Assembly (NCBI GenBank): GCA_002027195.1
Contig: MWJO01000010.1
Coordinates: forward strand, 1 to 64,000
Reading direction: 5' to 3'
From: Streptomyces sp. GKU 895
Lineage (GTDB): Bacteria > Actinomycetota > Actinomycetes > Streptomycetales > Streptomycetaceae
Length of the DNA stretch: 64,000 nt
The notes beneath the pieces were generated by a model. The model was not told the DNA's origin. It made no database searches and worked only from the letters and a program-made list of their open reading frames with translations. Shown one piece after another: positions 1 to 9,068 of the stretch. A program made the position numbers and the translations under genes. Positions within the stretch are counted from its first letter, which is position 1, and every line of letters begins with the position of its first letter.

Positions 1-1212
1 CTCCCCCCCGCCCTGCGCGAGCTGCTCTCCCCGCGCACGCTCGACCATGTCCTGGCCAACGCGAGGGAGGGATTCCCGCTCCGCTGGGGCCTGCCCTTGG
101 TCGACGGCGACCGGCTGCGCCTCGCCGAGCCGGGCCCGGACGGAAAGCCCGGGCAGAACCGGACGCGGGAGATCCTGGACCGGATCGCCGAGGCGGTGGG
201 CGTGGCCAACCCGTCCACGATTGCCGACCCGGTACGACAGGTGGTGCGCGCCGCGTTGCGCAACCGCTGGACGGTGCTGCTCCAGGGCCCGCCCGGCTGC
301 GGCAAGACGGAACTGGTGCGGGAGACGGTGCGGGCGGGCCTGGGCCGGGAGCCGCTGTACTTCTCGCTGCCGGTGACGAACGTCGAGGACCTGTGCGCAC
401 CGATCCCGTCGGCGGACGGCACCCTCGACAACCTCCTCGCCGCGCACTTCACCGGCCCCGAGCCGAAGGCGATCGTGTGGGACGAGTACAACCGGCCCAA
501 GGACAAGGCCGCGTTCGCCAAGCTCATGGAGATCACCCAGGAGTGGTCGCTGGCGGGGCGGCGGATCGAGAACCTGCGCGCCCAGATCGCGGTGCAGAAC
601 CCGCCGTACCATCTGGGCCGCAAGCTGCTGGTGTCGCGGAACAACATCGCGCAGGCGACGCGTTTCACGGCCTCCCTGGAGGTGGCGCCGGAGGACATCC
701 CGGCCAACGAGTGGCTGCTGGCCCGCTACGGCGCGGACGCCGAGACGGTCCTGGAGTGGTGGAAGCACGACATCGACGACGACGGCCGCGCCTGGATCAC
801 CAAGCGCACCCTGGAGCGGCTCATCAAGCTGCACCGGCGCGGGCTGCCGCTGGAGATGGGCACGGTCTATCTCGGTGACGGCGAGTACGCGCCGGTGCCG
901 CTCACCGCGCTCCTCGACCGCCTCAGGGGCCGCGAGGTCACCGGGCTGCGTGAGCTCGCCCGGGACGCCGACGCCTGGGAGGCGAGGCTGCGGCGGGCCG
1001 CCGAGCGGTCCGGGGAGGGCGGGAACGACAGTGACGTGGTCCACCAGATCCTCGCCAACGCGGAGTTGTCCCAGCTGAAGAAGCACCGCGCGGTGGTGGC
1101 TCGGCTGGTGGCGTTGCTGCCGGCCAAGCTGCGGGCGACGTATCTGGTGGGGGCGTCGGAGAAGCAGCAGCGGTTCTGGACGGAGGTGTTCATGGGGATG
1201 CGGAGCCGGTAG
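1..1212 (+). CDS. MoxR-like AAA ATPase (5' end outside window)
   Basis: The reading frame is open from the first base, so the true start lies upstream. A Walker A motif (GPPGCGKTE, about 286-312) and a Walker B-like segment (AIVWDEYN, about 466-492) identify an AAA+ ATPase of the MoxR/dynein-related type. Such proteins usually remodel protein complexes with a partner protein. The remainder is helical and charged, and I see no membrane segment or second domain. It ends three bases before the stop codon of the convergent LRR gene. Substrate and partner are unknown. The AAA assignment is firm; a MoxR role is inferred. Confidence 0.85.
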   Translation, partial: LPPALRELLSPRTLDHVLANAREGFPLRWGLPLVDGDRLRLAEPGPDGKPGQNRTREILDRIAEAVGVANPSTIADPVRQVVRAALRNRWTVLLQGPPGCGKTELVRETVRAGLGREPLYFSLPVTNVEDLCAPIPSADGTLDNLLAAHFTGPEPKAIVWDEYNRPKDKAAFAKLMEITQEWSLAGRRIENLRAQIAVQNPPYHLGRKLLVSRNNIAQATRFTASLEVAPEDIPANEWLLARYGADAETVLEWWKHDIDDDGRAWITKRTLERLIKLHRRGLPLEMGTVYLGDGEYAPVPLTALLDRLRGREVTGLRELARDADAWEARLRRAAERSGEGGNDSDVVHQILANAELSQLKKHRAVVARLVALLPAKLRATYLVGASEKQQRFWTEVFMGMRSR

Positions 1213-1215
1213 CTG

Positions 1216-2390
1216 TCAGGCCTCGGGCGGGGCCGTGCGGTGCACACTGCGGACGGCGGCCACGTCGGCCGGGACCGCCGGTCGCGGTACGTGCGCGCTG
1301 TGCGCCTCCAGGCGCCGTTTGACGCTCGCCGCGATGCCCTGTCCCAGCACGAAGCGGGTGGCGGTGACGGCGTGGGGCGCGGTGTCGAGGAGGCGATGGG
1401 CCTCGCGGCTGCGCATGCCGGTGTGGGTGAGGACCAGGTGGGTGAGCTGGTGCCGTTCGGCCGCCAGGGTGTCGGCGATGGTGCCGGCGGCGGCCAGGTC
1501 GAGGTGGTTGTCCGCCGCGCCCAGGACCGCCGCGCGCGCACCCGGCCGAGGTCCAGCAGGGTGACCCCGGCCGCTGTGGCAGCCGTCACCAGCCGGGCGG
1601 CGGCCCGCGGTCCGATGCCGTTGCTGGCGACGGCGAGCCGGGTGAGCCGCCCGTACGGCGCCCGCTCCAGCGCGTCCGCCAGCCGGTCTGCGCCCGTGTC
1701 GCCCAACCGGGCGGCGGACACGTACAGTTCGTCGATCGCCCCGGCGGCGACCACCGCGCCGAGCGCCTCCGCGCCCGCCTCGCCCAGCGGGTTGCCGCCG
1801 ACGAAGAGCCGCTCGATGCGGCGCCCGTTCTCCGCGGCGGCGAGCAGGGCGTCGGCGAGAACCACGGCGCCGCTCGCGTCGAGGCCGGTCTGGACGAGGT
1901 CGAGGGTGCGCAACGACCGCGCCGACTGGATGAGTTCGGCGGCGGCGCGGCCCCCGCCGGAGCCGAGCGGGTTGCGTTTGAGCCACACCCCGGTGACGAC
2001 CTGCGGCGAGGCGCGCAGCTGGTCGGCGATCCGGCAGGCGCCGCCCGCGGTGATCCCGTTGCAGCCGAGGTAGAGCGTCTCGACCTCGGCGCTCGCCCCG
2101 GCCACCGTCTCGGCCCCGGTGTCGCCCAGCCCATCGGTCCCGAGCAGCAGGTGCCGTACCGGGGTCGGGCCCTGCCCCAGCGCCTGGGCGACCAAAGACG
2201 CCCCCTCGGCTCCCAGTTCCTGCTTGCACAGGTCGAGGCGCCCGTCCGGCAGCGCCGTACCGGCCGGGAAGTCCAGCCGCTCCCCCGCGGGGCGCCCGGC
2301 CCTCAACCAGTCCAGCAGCGGGCGGAGTTCGGCGAGCGGACGCGGTACGACGGACGGCACTCCGGCGAAACCGCTCGTCTCCTCCGTCAC
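1216..2390 (-). CDS. Leucine-rich-repeat protein (RNase-inhibitor type), frameshifted
   Basis: The GTG start at 2390 overlaps the stop of the upstream SDR gene by four bases (GTGA), so the two are translationally coupled. The product is a chain of LRR units of about 28 residues (LDLxxxxLxxxGAxxLAxAL type, for example RTLDLVQTGLDASG), like ribonuclease-inhibitor repeats; such proteins normally bind other proteins. No signal peptide or membrane segment is visible. Near 1535, in a GC-alternating stretch, the frame breaks. Repeats continue in another frame (AAVLGAADNHLDLA onward) to the stop at 1216, consistent with one missing base. Whether the break is real or a sequence error cannot be told here. 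Confidence 0.75.
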
Positions 2391-3715
2391 CACTCCGCCT
2401 CCTGGTAGTCCTTGAGGAACACCCCGGACAGGGGCTCCCCCGCCTCCCCGCGCACGATCGGGTCGTACACCCGGGCCGCCCCGTCCACGATGTCCAGCGG
2501 CGTCCGGAACCCGGCCTCGGCCATGCGCGCCTTCTTCGGTGCCGGGTTCTCGTCGGTGATCCAGCCGGTGTCGACGGCGCACATGTGGACGCCCTGGTCG
2601 GCGAGTTCGGCGGCGCTGGTGCGGGTGAGCATGTTGAGGGCGGCCTTGGCCATGTTGGTGTGCGGGTGGCCCGCCATCTTGTTGCGGACGGCGAAGCGGC
2701 CCTCGACGGCGGTCACGTTGACGACGTACCGGCGCGGCCGCGGCGAGGCCAGCAGCAGGGGCAGCAGCCGGTCGCACAGCAGGGCCGGGGCGAGGGCGTT
2801 GACGAGCTGGGTCTCCAGCACCTCGGCCGGGTCGAGCGCGCCGAGCCGGGCCGACCAGGAGTTCTCCGGGGACGGGTCGGGCAGCAGCCCGGCCTCGTCC
2901 GCCTCGCGCAGGGCGACGGGCAGGGACGCGGCACCGCTCCCCAGCATCCGCATCGGCCTGAACCCGGGTGCCTGCCGGACCTCTTCGGGCAGGGCTTCGT
3001 ACTCCCCGGCGGCGAGCAGCGCGTACGACTCCGGTGGTCTGCGGACCGTCTGGGCGGCGTTGTTGACGAGGATGTCCAGCGGTCGGCCCTCCTGCCGCAA
3101 CTCCTCGCACAAGCCGAGCACTTGGCGCGGGTCGCGGAGGTCGACGGCGAGGACGGTCAGCCGGTCGACCCACTTCGCGCTGCCCGGCTCGGCGCGGAAG
3201 CGGCGCAGGGTGTCGTGCGGGAAACGGGAGGTGACCAGCAGTTCGGCGCCGTCGCGCAGCATCATCAGGGCCAGCTGGAAGCCGATCTTCACGCGGCCGC
3301 CGGTGAGCAGCGCGCGGCGCCCGGTGAGGTCGGTGCTCAGGGCGCGGCGGGCGGTGTTGTCGGCGGCGCAGGACGGGCAGAGCCGGTGGTAGAAGGAGTC
3401 GACCTCTCGATAGGGCGACTTGCAGACATAGCAGGTGCGCGGCTTGCGGAAGACGCCCGCGGTGCCCGGCCGGGTCAGCGGGGCGTCCTCGCGCCGCTCC
3501 GGGGCGCCCGTCGCGGTCGCGGCCATCGCCGCCGCGTCGGCGGCCGACATCTCGGCGCCCCGTGTCTTGCGGCGGCGCAGGCGGCCGTCGCGGGCGAAGG
3601 AGGCGGCGACCTGCTCGGCGCGCAGCCGCACCGGGTCGTCGACGGGCAGGGCGCGCAGCTTGCCCACGACCTGGTGGAAGGCGGCCAGTTCCGCCTCGCT
3701 GATCGCCTCGCCCAT
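2387..3715 (-). CDS. SDR-fold protein with N-terminal Zn-ribbon and atypical active site
   Basis: The product has 442 residues. Residues 1-90 are helical and charged. Cys95, Cys98, Cys113 and Cys116 (CYVC and CPSC) make a zinc-ribbon-like knuckle. A Rossmann SDR fold follows, with TGGRVKIG at 138-145, an NNAA segment and a late VDTGW. The usual SDR catalytic Tyr-x3-Lys reads TNMAK, so Tyr is replaced by Thr, and the catalytic Ser position falls in NVTAVEG. It may therefore bind a nucleotide without acting as a normal dehydrogenase. It is coupled to the LRR gene by a 4-base overlap. A physiological role is not known to me. Confidence 0.75.
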   Translation of the reverse strand: MGEAISEAELAAFHQVVGKLRALPVDDPVRLRAEQVAASFARDGRLRRRKTRGAEMSAADAAAMAATATGAPERREDAPLTRPGTAGVFRKPRTCYVCKSPYREVDSFYHRLCPSCAADNTARRALSTDLTGRRALLTGGRVKIGFQLALMMLRDGAELLVTSRFPHDTLRRFRAEPGSAKWVDRLTVLAVDLRDPRQVLGLCEELRQEGRPLDILVNNAAQTVRRPPESYALLAAGEYEALPEEVRQAPGFRPMRMLGSGAASLPVALREADEAGLLPDPSPENSWSARLGALDPAEVLETQLVNALAPALLCDRLLPLLLASPRPRRYVVNVTAVEGRFAVRNKMAGHPHTNMAKAALNMLTRTSAAELADQGVHMCAVDTGWITDENPAPKKARMAEAGFRTPLDIVDGAARVYDPIVRGEAGEPLSGVFLKDYQEAEW

Positions 3716-3745
3716 GTGCCGTCCCCGCCCGTGTTCGCCCTACCG

Positions 3746-3816
3746 TGGTCCCGACCGGATTCGAACCGGCGTATCCGCCTTGAGAGGGCGCGAGTCTGCC
3801 TCTGCTCTACGGGACC
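3746..3816 (-). tRNA. tRNA-like gene, anticodon CTC (nominally Glu)
   Basis: This is a 71-nt cloverleaf with acceptor GGTCCCG/CGGGACC, a D arm GAGC-AGAGGCAG-ACTC (last pair mismatched), anticodon loop CTCTCAA and a T arm closing on TTCGAAT. Anticodon CTC lies at 3782-3784. CCA is not encoded. The anticodon stem has only four good pairs. The body resembles its neighbour at 3829 more than the usual Streptomyces tRNA-Glu as I recall it, so it may be atypical or a pseudo-tRNA. Confidence 0.7.
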
Positions 3817-3828
3817 CCCCGCGACGTA

Positions 3829-3900
3829 TCCGGACGGCCGGATTCGAACCGGCGTGACCGCCATGCGAAGGCGGCGCGCCTGCCTCTGCGCTACGTCCGG
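3829..3900 (-). tRNA. tRNA-like gene, anticodon CGC (nominally Ala)
   Basis: This is a 72-nt cloverleaf with acceptor CCGGACG/CGTCCGG, D stem GCGC/GCGC around AGAGGCAG, anticodon stem CCGCC/GGCGG with loop TTCGCAT, and T stem GCCGG/CCGGC. Anticodon CGC (3865-3867) would read GCG. The acceptor begins C1:G72 and has G3:C70, not the G3:U70 pair that marks alanine tRNAs, so true charging is uncertain. CCA is not encoded. It lies 12 bases from the CTC gene, which shares its D-loop and T-arm. Confidence 0.72.
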
Positions 3901-3997
3901 GTGCGCCCCCGGATCTTAGCCGCACTCCGATCGGCCGGTCGCACGGATTTACGGGAGGCCCCAGCGGTGCAACGGTGCCCGCAGGGGGTGACACACC

Positions 3998-6468
3998 ATG
4001 GCGCAGACCCATGAGTGGATGTTCTACGAGGTCATGTGGCGCGGCTGGGCGGGCCGGGACCGGCTCCCGTACCCCGTGCCCTGGTGGGCACAGCAGGCCT
4101 TCCGGCGCTGGAGCGACGACTTCGACTCCGGCACGTACGACTCGAAGGAGGCGGCCTTCGCCTCCAACGCCCTGTACCGGTACTGGCACATGGTCGGTGT
4201 GAAGGACCATCGCCAGGAGTCATTGATCGGCCAGGCGGGCGAGATCGAGCCCGTCTACGACAAGTACAGCCTCTGCTTCTTCCTGCACGACCCGGCGACG
4301 GGTGCCCTGCGGCTGCCCCAACTCCCGGACGGGGGAAGGGTGGAGCAGCGGACGGAGGCACCGCATCTGCCGGTGGTGCTGACGACGTTCCGCACGCCGG
4401 ACGACGTGGAGTTCGTGCAGCGCACCTTCGCGACGACGGTCGGCGCGAACCAACGGGACCTGGTCGTCACACGGGTGACCGTCGGCAGCCCCACCGGGCG
4501 GCCGCGCGAGGGCCTGTTGTGCGCGGCCGTGCTGCCGGCCGGGCCGAGCGGCTTCCAGCGGCACGACCGCGACGGCCGCCAGATCACGACCGGCGGCTGA
4601 CGTATCTGCGTCATCTGCCGGACGAGCAGCGGGTGGAGACCAACGCGGGCTGGGGCCCGGTCTTCGACACCGCGCCCGAGCAGTACGGGGTCTACGGCAA
4701 CCCTGACTTCTCCTTCGATCCGGACGGCTACCTCACCCGCAGCCCGTTCCACGACCTGGTCACCGGCGGCAAGCTCAACGGCGCCCTGGAGGCGCAGGAC
4801 CAGGTCGCGGGATTGTGCAGTGCGGTGTTCGCCTGGCCGTTCCGGGTGGCGGAGAGCGAGGTCTTCGAGATCGCCGTACGGCTGCCCGTCGACCTGTTCA
4901 GCGTCGCGGCCGACCTCGCGGAGCTGCGGGGCACGCCGGTCGCCGAACTGGAGGACGCCAACCGGGCGTTCTGGACGTCGAAGATCCTCGGGCAGGGCGT
5001 GCAGCCGGGCCTGCCGCGCCCGGTGGCCCACCTCACGGACCTGTTCCGGCAGGCCCGTACCCAGCTGCTCATCCTCTCCGACCACGGCGAGATCCACCCG
5101 GGCCCCACGGTCTACGACTCCTTCTGGATCAGGGACTCCTCCGTCGAGGCGACCGCCTGCGCGCTGGTCGGCGACTCAGCGCTGGCCGAAAGGCAGTTGC
5201 GTACGCACTACCCGCTGAAGTTCAACCTCGGCACGGGCCGGATCGGGCCATGCGCCGAGTACGGCTTCTACGGCGGCCCGCACGAGAAGGAGGACCGCGA
5301 GTGGGACAGCAACGGCCAAGCGCTGTGGGCGATCGGCCGTTTCGACCGGACGATCGGTCAACAGGCTGCGCTCGGCGCCAAGTTGTACGTCCCCTATGTA
5401 CGGGAGGCGGCCCGCTGGCTGCGCGACAACCGCGACCAGTACGGCCTGCTGCACAGCGGATGGAGTGCCGAACACCTCGGTGATCGCGACAAGCCGCACT
5501 ACTGGGACGACTTCTGGGCGCTGGCCGGGCTCTACGAGGCCGCGCGCCTCGCCGAGCGGATCGGGGCGCCGGAGGCCGGTGAACTCTGGTCCGTCTTCGA
5601 CGACTTGAAGGCGGCGACGGGTGACTCGATCCGCTGGGTGCTGGGTGAGCAGCGTGCACGCGGCGCCTGGGAGACGTACATCCCGACCGGGCCGGGCGAC
5701 GTCGGACGCCTGGACTCGACGATGATCGGGGCGGCGGCGTACTTCCACCCGCTCCGCCTGCACATGGGCAGCAAGCTGGGCGACGACATCGACCGCGCCG
5801 CCCGCAGCACACTCGACACCCTGTACGCGCACTTCGTCACCGGCGGCTACCGGCACGAGGCCGCCTGGCAGGCGTACGGGCCCTATCTGACCCTGCAGTT
5901 GGCGCACGCGTACCTGCTCGCCGGGGACCCGGAGCGGATGGACGCGCTGCTCGGCTGGACGGTCGCGGCGGGGTTCCCGAGCGTGGCGGGGCGCGCGGTG
6001 GCGCTGGGCGCGTGGAACGAGCAGCACGCGTTCCCGATCGCGTCCGACTTCCGGGACGTCCCGTACGGCCGCTGGTACATGGGTGACATCCCGCACGGCT
6101 GGGCGGCGGCCGAGTATCTGCTGCTGATCCGCGACATCCTCTTCTTCGAGGCCGACGAGGACCACGACCCGCACCTGTACATCGCTCCGGGCGTACGACC
6201 GCACTGGGTGCCCGGGAGTGAACCGGTCACCGTGGACGCGGCGCCGACGCTCTTCGGCGCGCCCTTCGGCTACCGGCTCACGCACGACCCGGCGGAGCGG
6301 AGGGTGACCGTGGACATCACCCAGGCGCCCGAGGGGGTGAGGTTCGTCTACCCGTGCCGGTTCGGCGAGGTGCGGAAGGCGGAGGCGGACGGACACGGGC
6401 TCGACCGGACGGGCCAGGACGTGCGGGTGCCGGCGGGGACGGGGCGGTTCAGCGTGACGTACACGTGA
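3998..6468 (+). CDS. (alpha/alpha)6-fold glycosidase, glycogen-debranching-like, frameshifted
   Basis: ATG 3998 follows an AGGGGGTG ribosome site. The first ~200 residues (MAQTHEWMFYEVMWRG start) form a beta-rich N-terminal region. Near 4585-4600 that frame ends in TGA, and the protein continues in another frame as RLTYLRHLPDEQRVETNAGWG to 6468. The C-terminal ~550 residues look like a six-hairpin glycosidase barrel (YDSFWIRDSS, HYWDDFWALAG, GAWNEQHAFP), as in debranching enzymes and trehalases. No signal peptide is seen, so it is probably cytoplasmic. Total length is not a multiple of three, consistent with one lost base. The substrate is not deducible. Confidence 0.75.
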
Positions 6469-6496
6469 TGCACGTGGTGCCCGGCGTACGCCCTGG

Positions 6497-6742
6497 TCAG
6501 CGGGACGTCCGCCGGATCTCCAGCCGTTCCTTCTCCGACAGGCCGCCCCACACGCCGAAGCGCTCGTCGTTGTCGAGGGCGAACTCCAGACAGGCGGAGC
6601 GGATCGGGCACAGACCGCAGATCCGCTTCGCCTCCCGTACGGAGCTGCCCGGCTCGGGGAAGAAGAAGTCCCCGCCGGTCTGCGCGCACAGCGCCTCGTC
6701 CTGCCAGTCCAGGTCGGGTGGCGTGATCGTCTCGATGAGCAT
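6497..6742 (-). CDS. WhiB-family (Wbl) iron-sulfur transcription factor
   Basis: The product has 81 residues. Cys19, Cys42, Cys45 and Cys51 give the C-x22-C-x2-C-x5-C pattern that holds a 4Fe-4S cluster in Wbl proteins, followed by the GVWGG turn (63-67) and a basic C-terminal tail (EIRRTSR) for DNA contact. I chose ATG 6742 (MLIETITPPDLDW) because it gives the usual Wbl length; the frame stays open upstream with a composition unlike the family. Wbl proteins act with the principal sigma factor in development, redox or antibiotic control. Its closest memory match is a WhiB/WblJ-like paralogue. Confidence 0.9.
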   Translation of the reverse strand: MLIETITPPDLDWQDEALCAQTGGDFFFPEPGSSVREAKRICGLCPIRSACLEFALDNDERFGVWGGLSEKERLEIRRTSR

Positions 6743-6939
6743 GGGCAGGATCGTGCCGGGCGGCGAAAAACGTTCGATCAACGCGGGATCAACGCCGCGC
6801 TCCCAGGCCTCCGGCCGCCCCGATCCTGCTCCGCCGCACCCCGTGACGCACGGCGGCGCGCGGTATTGCGGGGCGTTTGTCAGTGGGCAGTGCGAGACTC
6901 GGCAGTGCACTGGACGTGACCCCTCGGAGGAGGGCAAGG

Positions 6940-7731
6940 ATGCTCACCACCAGCTATGTCACCGGCGCACCGAACTGGGTCGATCTCGGCACCCCCGACA
7001 TCGACGGCGCCGCTTCCTTCTACGGAGCGCTCTTCGGCTGGCGCTTCGAGCCCGGGCCGCCCGAATCCGGCGGCTACGGCTTCTTCCAGCTGGACGGGAA
7101 GACCGTGGCGGGCGGCATGCAGTCCGCCGCGGAGGACGGCCCGCCGTCCTGGACGGTGTACTTCCAGACCCCCGACGCGGACGCCACGGCGAAGGCCACC
7201 GAGCAGGCGCACGGCAAGGTGCTGATGCAGCCCATGGACGTGATGGACCAGGGCCGGATGGCCATCCTCGCCGACAAGGCGGGCGTCCCCTTCGGCATCT
7301 GGCAGCCCGGCCGCCTCAAGGGCCTGGACGTGACCCAGGAGCCGGGCTCGCTGTGCTGGGTCGAGCTGTACACGGCGGACCAGCCGATGGCCGCGTGGTT
7401 CTACCACACGGTGCTCGGCCTGGAGACCTACGGCGTCGACTTCCCGGGTGGCACGTACACGACGATCAACCCGGCCGGCGCCTCCGAGGACGCCATGTTC
7501 GGCGGCATCGTCCCTCTGGCCGACGACCCGACCGAGGCGGAGGGCACCCCCTACTGGCTGCCGTACTTCGAGGCCACGGACGTGGACGAGGTGGTGTCCA
7601 AGGCGGAGGCCGGGGGCGGAAGGGTCCGGATGCCTGCGACGGACGTCCCGGGGGTGGGCCGGGTGGCGCGACTGGCCGATCCGTACGGGGCACGCTTCGC
7701 GGTGATCAAAAGCGCACCGGCACAGGGTTGA
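6940..7731 (+). CDS. Tandem VOC (glyoxalase/bleomycin-resistance fold) protein
   Basis: ATG 6940 sits behind a strong GGAGGAGGG site. The 263 residues hold two VOC modules. The first starts near residue 8 (PNWVDLGTPDIDGAASFYGALFGW) and the second near 140 (CWVELYTADQPMAAWFYHTVLGL). Each opens with the short beta strand and the FYxxLFGW helix typical of the fold. Such pairs bind small molecules or metals in one closed cavity; members include glyoxalases, dioxygenases and antibiotic-binding proteins. Nothing in the context fixes the ligand. It is transcribed alone, divergent from the Wbl gene. Confidence 0.85.
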   Translation: MLTTSYVTGAPNWVDLGTPDIDGAASFYGALFGWRFEPGPPESGGYGFFQLDGKTVAGGMQSAAEDGPPSWTVYFQTPDADATAKATEQAHGKVLMQPMDVMDQGRMAILADKAGVPFGIWQPGRLKGLDVTQEPGSLCWVELYTADQPMAAWFYHTVLGLETYGVDFPGGTYTTINPAGASEDAMFGGIVPLADDPTEAEGTPYWLPYFEATDVDEVVSKAEAGGGRVRMPATDVPGVGRVARLADPYGARFAVIKSAPAQG

Positions 7732-7915
7732 CCTGGCGGTCCAGGAGCCGAGGGGCCCGGGCGCCGCGCCGGGATTCGTTTCCGTCCACGGCGGGCGGCG
7801 TGGTGACGGCCTTCTGCGACGCCCGGGAGCGTGAGCGGGCGGGGACGCTGTCCGCCGTTCACGCCCACGAACCCGCCGCGCCGGTGCACGCGGGGGCGGT
7901 CCGTCCCGACGAGCC

Positions 7916-8929
7916 CTAGGCGGATTCCCGCCGCACCAACGTCGTGGGCAGTACCACCCCGGACATCGTGTCCCCGGCCCCCTTCAGCAGCAGCCGGGCC
8001 ATCAACCGGCCCATCTCCTCGATGTCCTGGCTGATCGTCGTGAGGGGCGGGTCGGTCTGTTCCGCGATCGGGAGCATGTCGTCGAAGCCGATGACGGCGA
8101 CGTCGCCGGGGACGCGGCGGCCGTGCTCGCGCAGGACGCGCAGGGCGCCGGACGCTGTCAGGTCGTTCGCGGCGAAGACGGCGTCGATGTCCGGGCAGCG
8201 GTCGAGGAGCTCGCGCATCGCCCGCTCGCCACCGGCCGGCGTGAAGTCGCCCTCGACGACGAGGCGCGGGTCGACGTCTCCCATGACGTCCCGGTACCCC
8301 TCCAGCCGGTCCACCGCCGACGTCTGGTCGAGGGCGCCGGTGATGTGGGCGACGCGGCTGCGGCCGAGGTCGACGAGATGCCGTACGGCGTCCCGGGCGC
8401 CACCGCGGTTGTCGCTGTCGACGTAGACCACGTCGTCGCCCGTGCCGTCGCTCCAGCCGGGCCGGCCGCCGAACACGGTGGGGATTCCGGCCCGTTGGAT
8501 CAGGCCGGGCAGCGGGTCGTCCAGGTGAAGGGAGAAGACGAGCGCCCCGTCGACATGGCCGCCGGCGAGATAGCGGCCGACGCGGGCGTGGTCGTCGCGG
8601 CCCTCGGTGAGCAGCAGGACGAGTTGGTTGTCGTGGGCCGTCAACTCCTTGCTGATGCCGCGGAGTTGCAGCGCGAAGAAGGGGTCGGCGAAGACCCGGG
8701 TCTCGGGTTCGGCGACGACGACGGCGATGGCGTCGTGCCGTCGCGTCACAAGGCTGCGGGCGGCCTGGTTGGGGACGTACCCGAGCTCCTCCACGGCCCG
8801 CCGCACCCGCTCCACGAGCGGCTCCCGCACCCCGTCGCCGCCGTTCACCACGCGGGACACGGTGGCCCGCGAGACCCCGGCCCGCGCGGCCACGGCCTCC
8901 AGCGTGGGACGCGGCACTGTCTCGCTCAC
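7916..8929 (-). CDS. LacI-family transcriptional regulator
   Basis: The product has 337 residues. GTG 8929 is preceded by GGAGGAGGG. The N-terminus carries the LacI helix-turn-helix (TLEAVAARAGVSRATVSRVVNGG), a hinge (VPNQAARSLVTRR) and then a periplasmic-binding-protein-like sensor domain (VYVDSDNRGGARDAVRHL, AVIGFDDMLPIAEQ). It probably represses sugar-related genes. A perfect 12-bp palindrome lies 55 bases upstream, between it and the divergent gene at 9069, suggesting autoregulation and control of that gene. The nearby debranching-type glycosidase is a possible but unproven target. Confidence 0.9.
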   Translation of the reverse strand: MSETVPRPTLEAVAARAGVSRATVSRVVNGGDGVREPLVERVRRAVEELGYVPNQAARSLVTRRHDAIAVVVAEPETRVFADPFFALQLRGISKELTAHDNQLVLLLTEGRDDHARVGRYLAGGHVDGALVFSLHLDDPLPGLIQRAGIPTVFGGRPGWSDGTGDDVVYVDSDNRGGARDAVRHLVDLGRSRVAHITGALDQTSAVDRLEGYRDVMGDVDPRLVVEGDFTPAGGERAMRELLDRCPDIDAVFAANDLTASGALRVLREHGRRVPGDVAVIGFDDMLPIAEQTDPPLTTISQDIEEMGRLMARLLLKGAGDTMSGVVLPTTLVRRESA

Positions 8930-8983
8930 TTCGGGCCCTCCTCCTGGTTGCGGCCCAGGATAGCCCTGGCCGGGGGCGAGGGT

Positions 8984-8995
8984 GAGAGCGCTCTC
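8984..8995. promoter_or_regulatory. LacI-type operator palindrome
   Basis: GAGAGCGCTCTC is a perfect 12-bp inverted repeat with the central CG step typical of LacI-family operators; Streptomyces sugar regulators bind sites built around GAGCGCTC. It lies between the divergent LacI gene and the gene at 9069, so it could control both. Confidence 0.7.
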
Positions 8996-9068
8996 GGGAG
9001 GACGGAAAGGCGGTTGCGGCGGTGAGCGTGACGGCAAGAGGATCACCGTATGACTTCGGGAAGCGCCC

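Noticed and set aside
867..3173. Very long minus-strand reading frame of 768 codons across the LRR and SDR genes
   Set aside because: It joins the LRR frame to non-coding frames on either side. High GC leaves many antisense and shifted frames open; only the LRR segment shows protein-like repeats.
8123..9025. Plus-strand open frame opposite the LacI gene
   Set aside because: It is the mirror of a clear LacI protein, has shadow-frame composition and no ribosome site.
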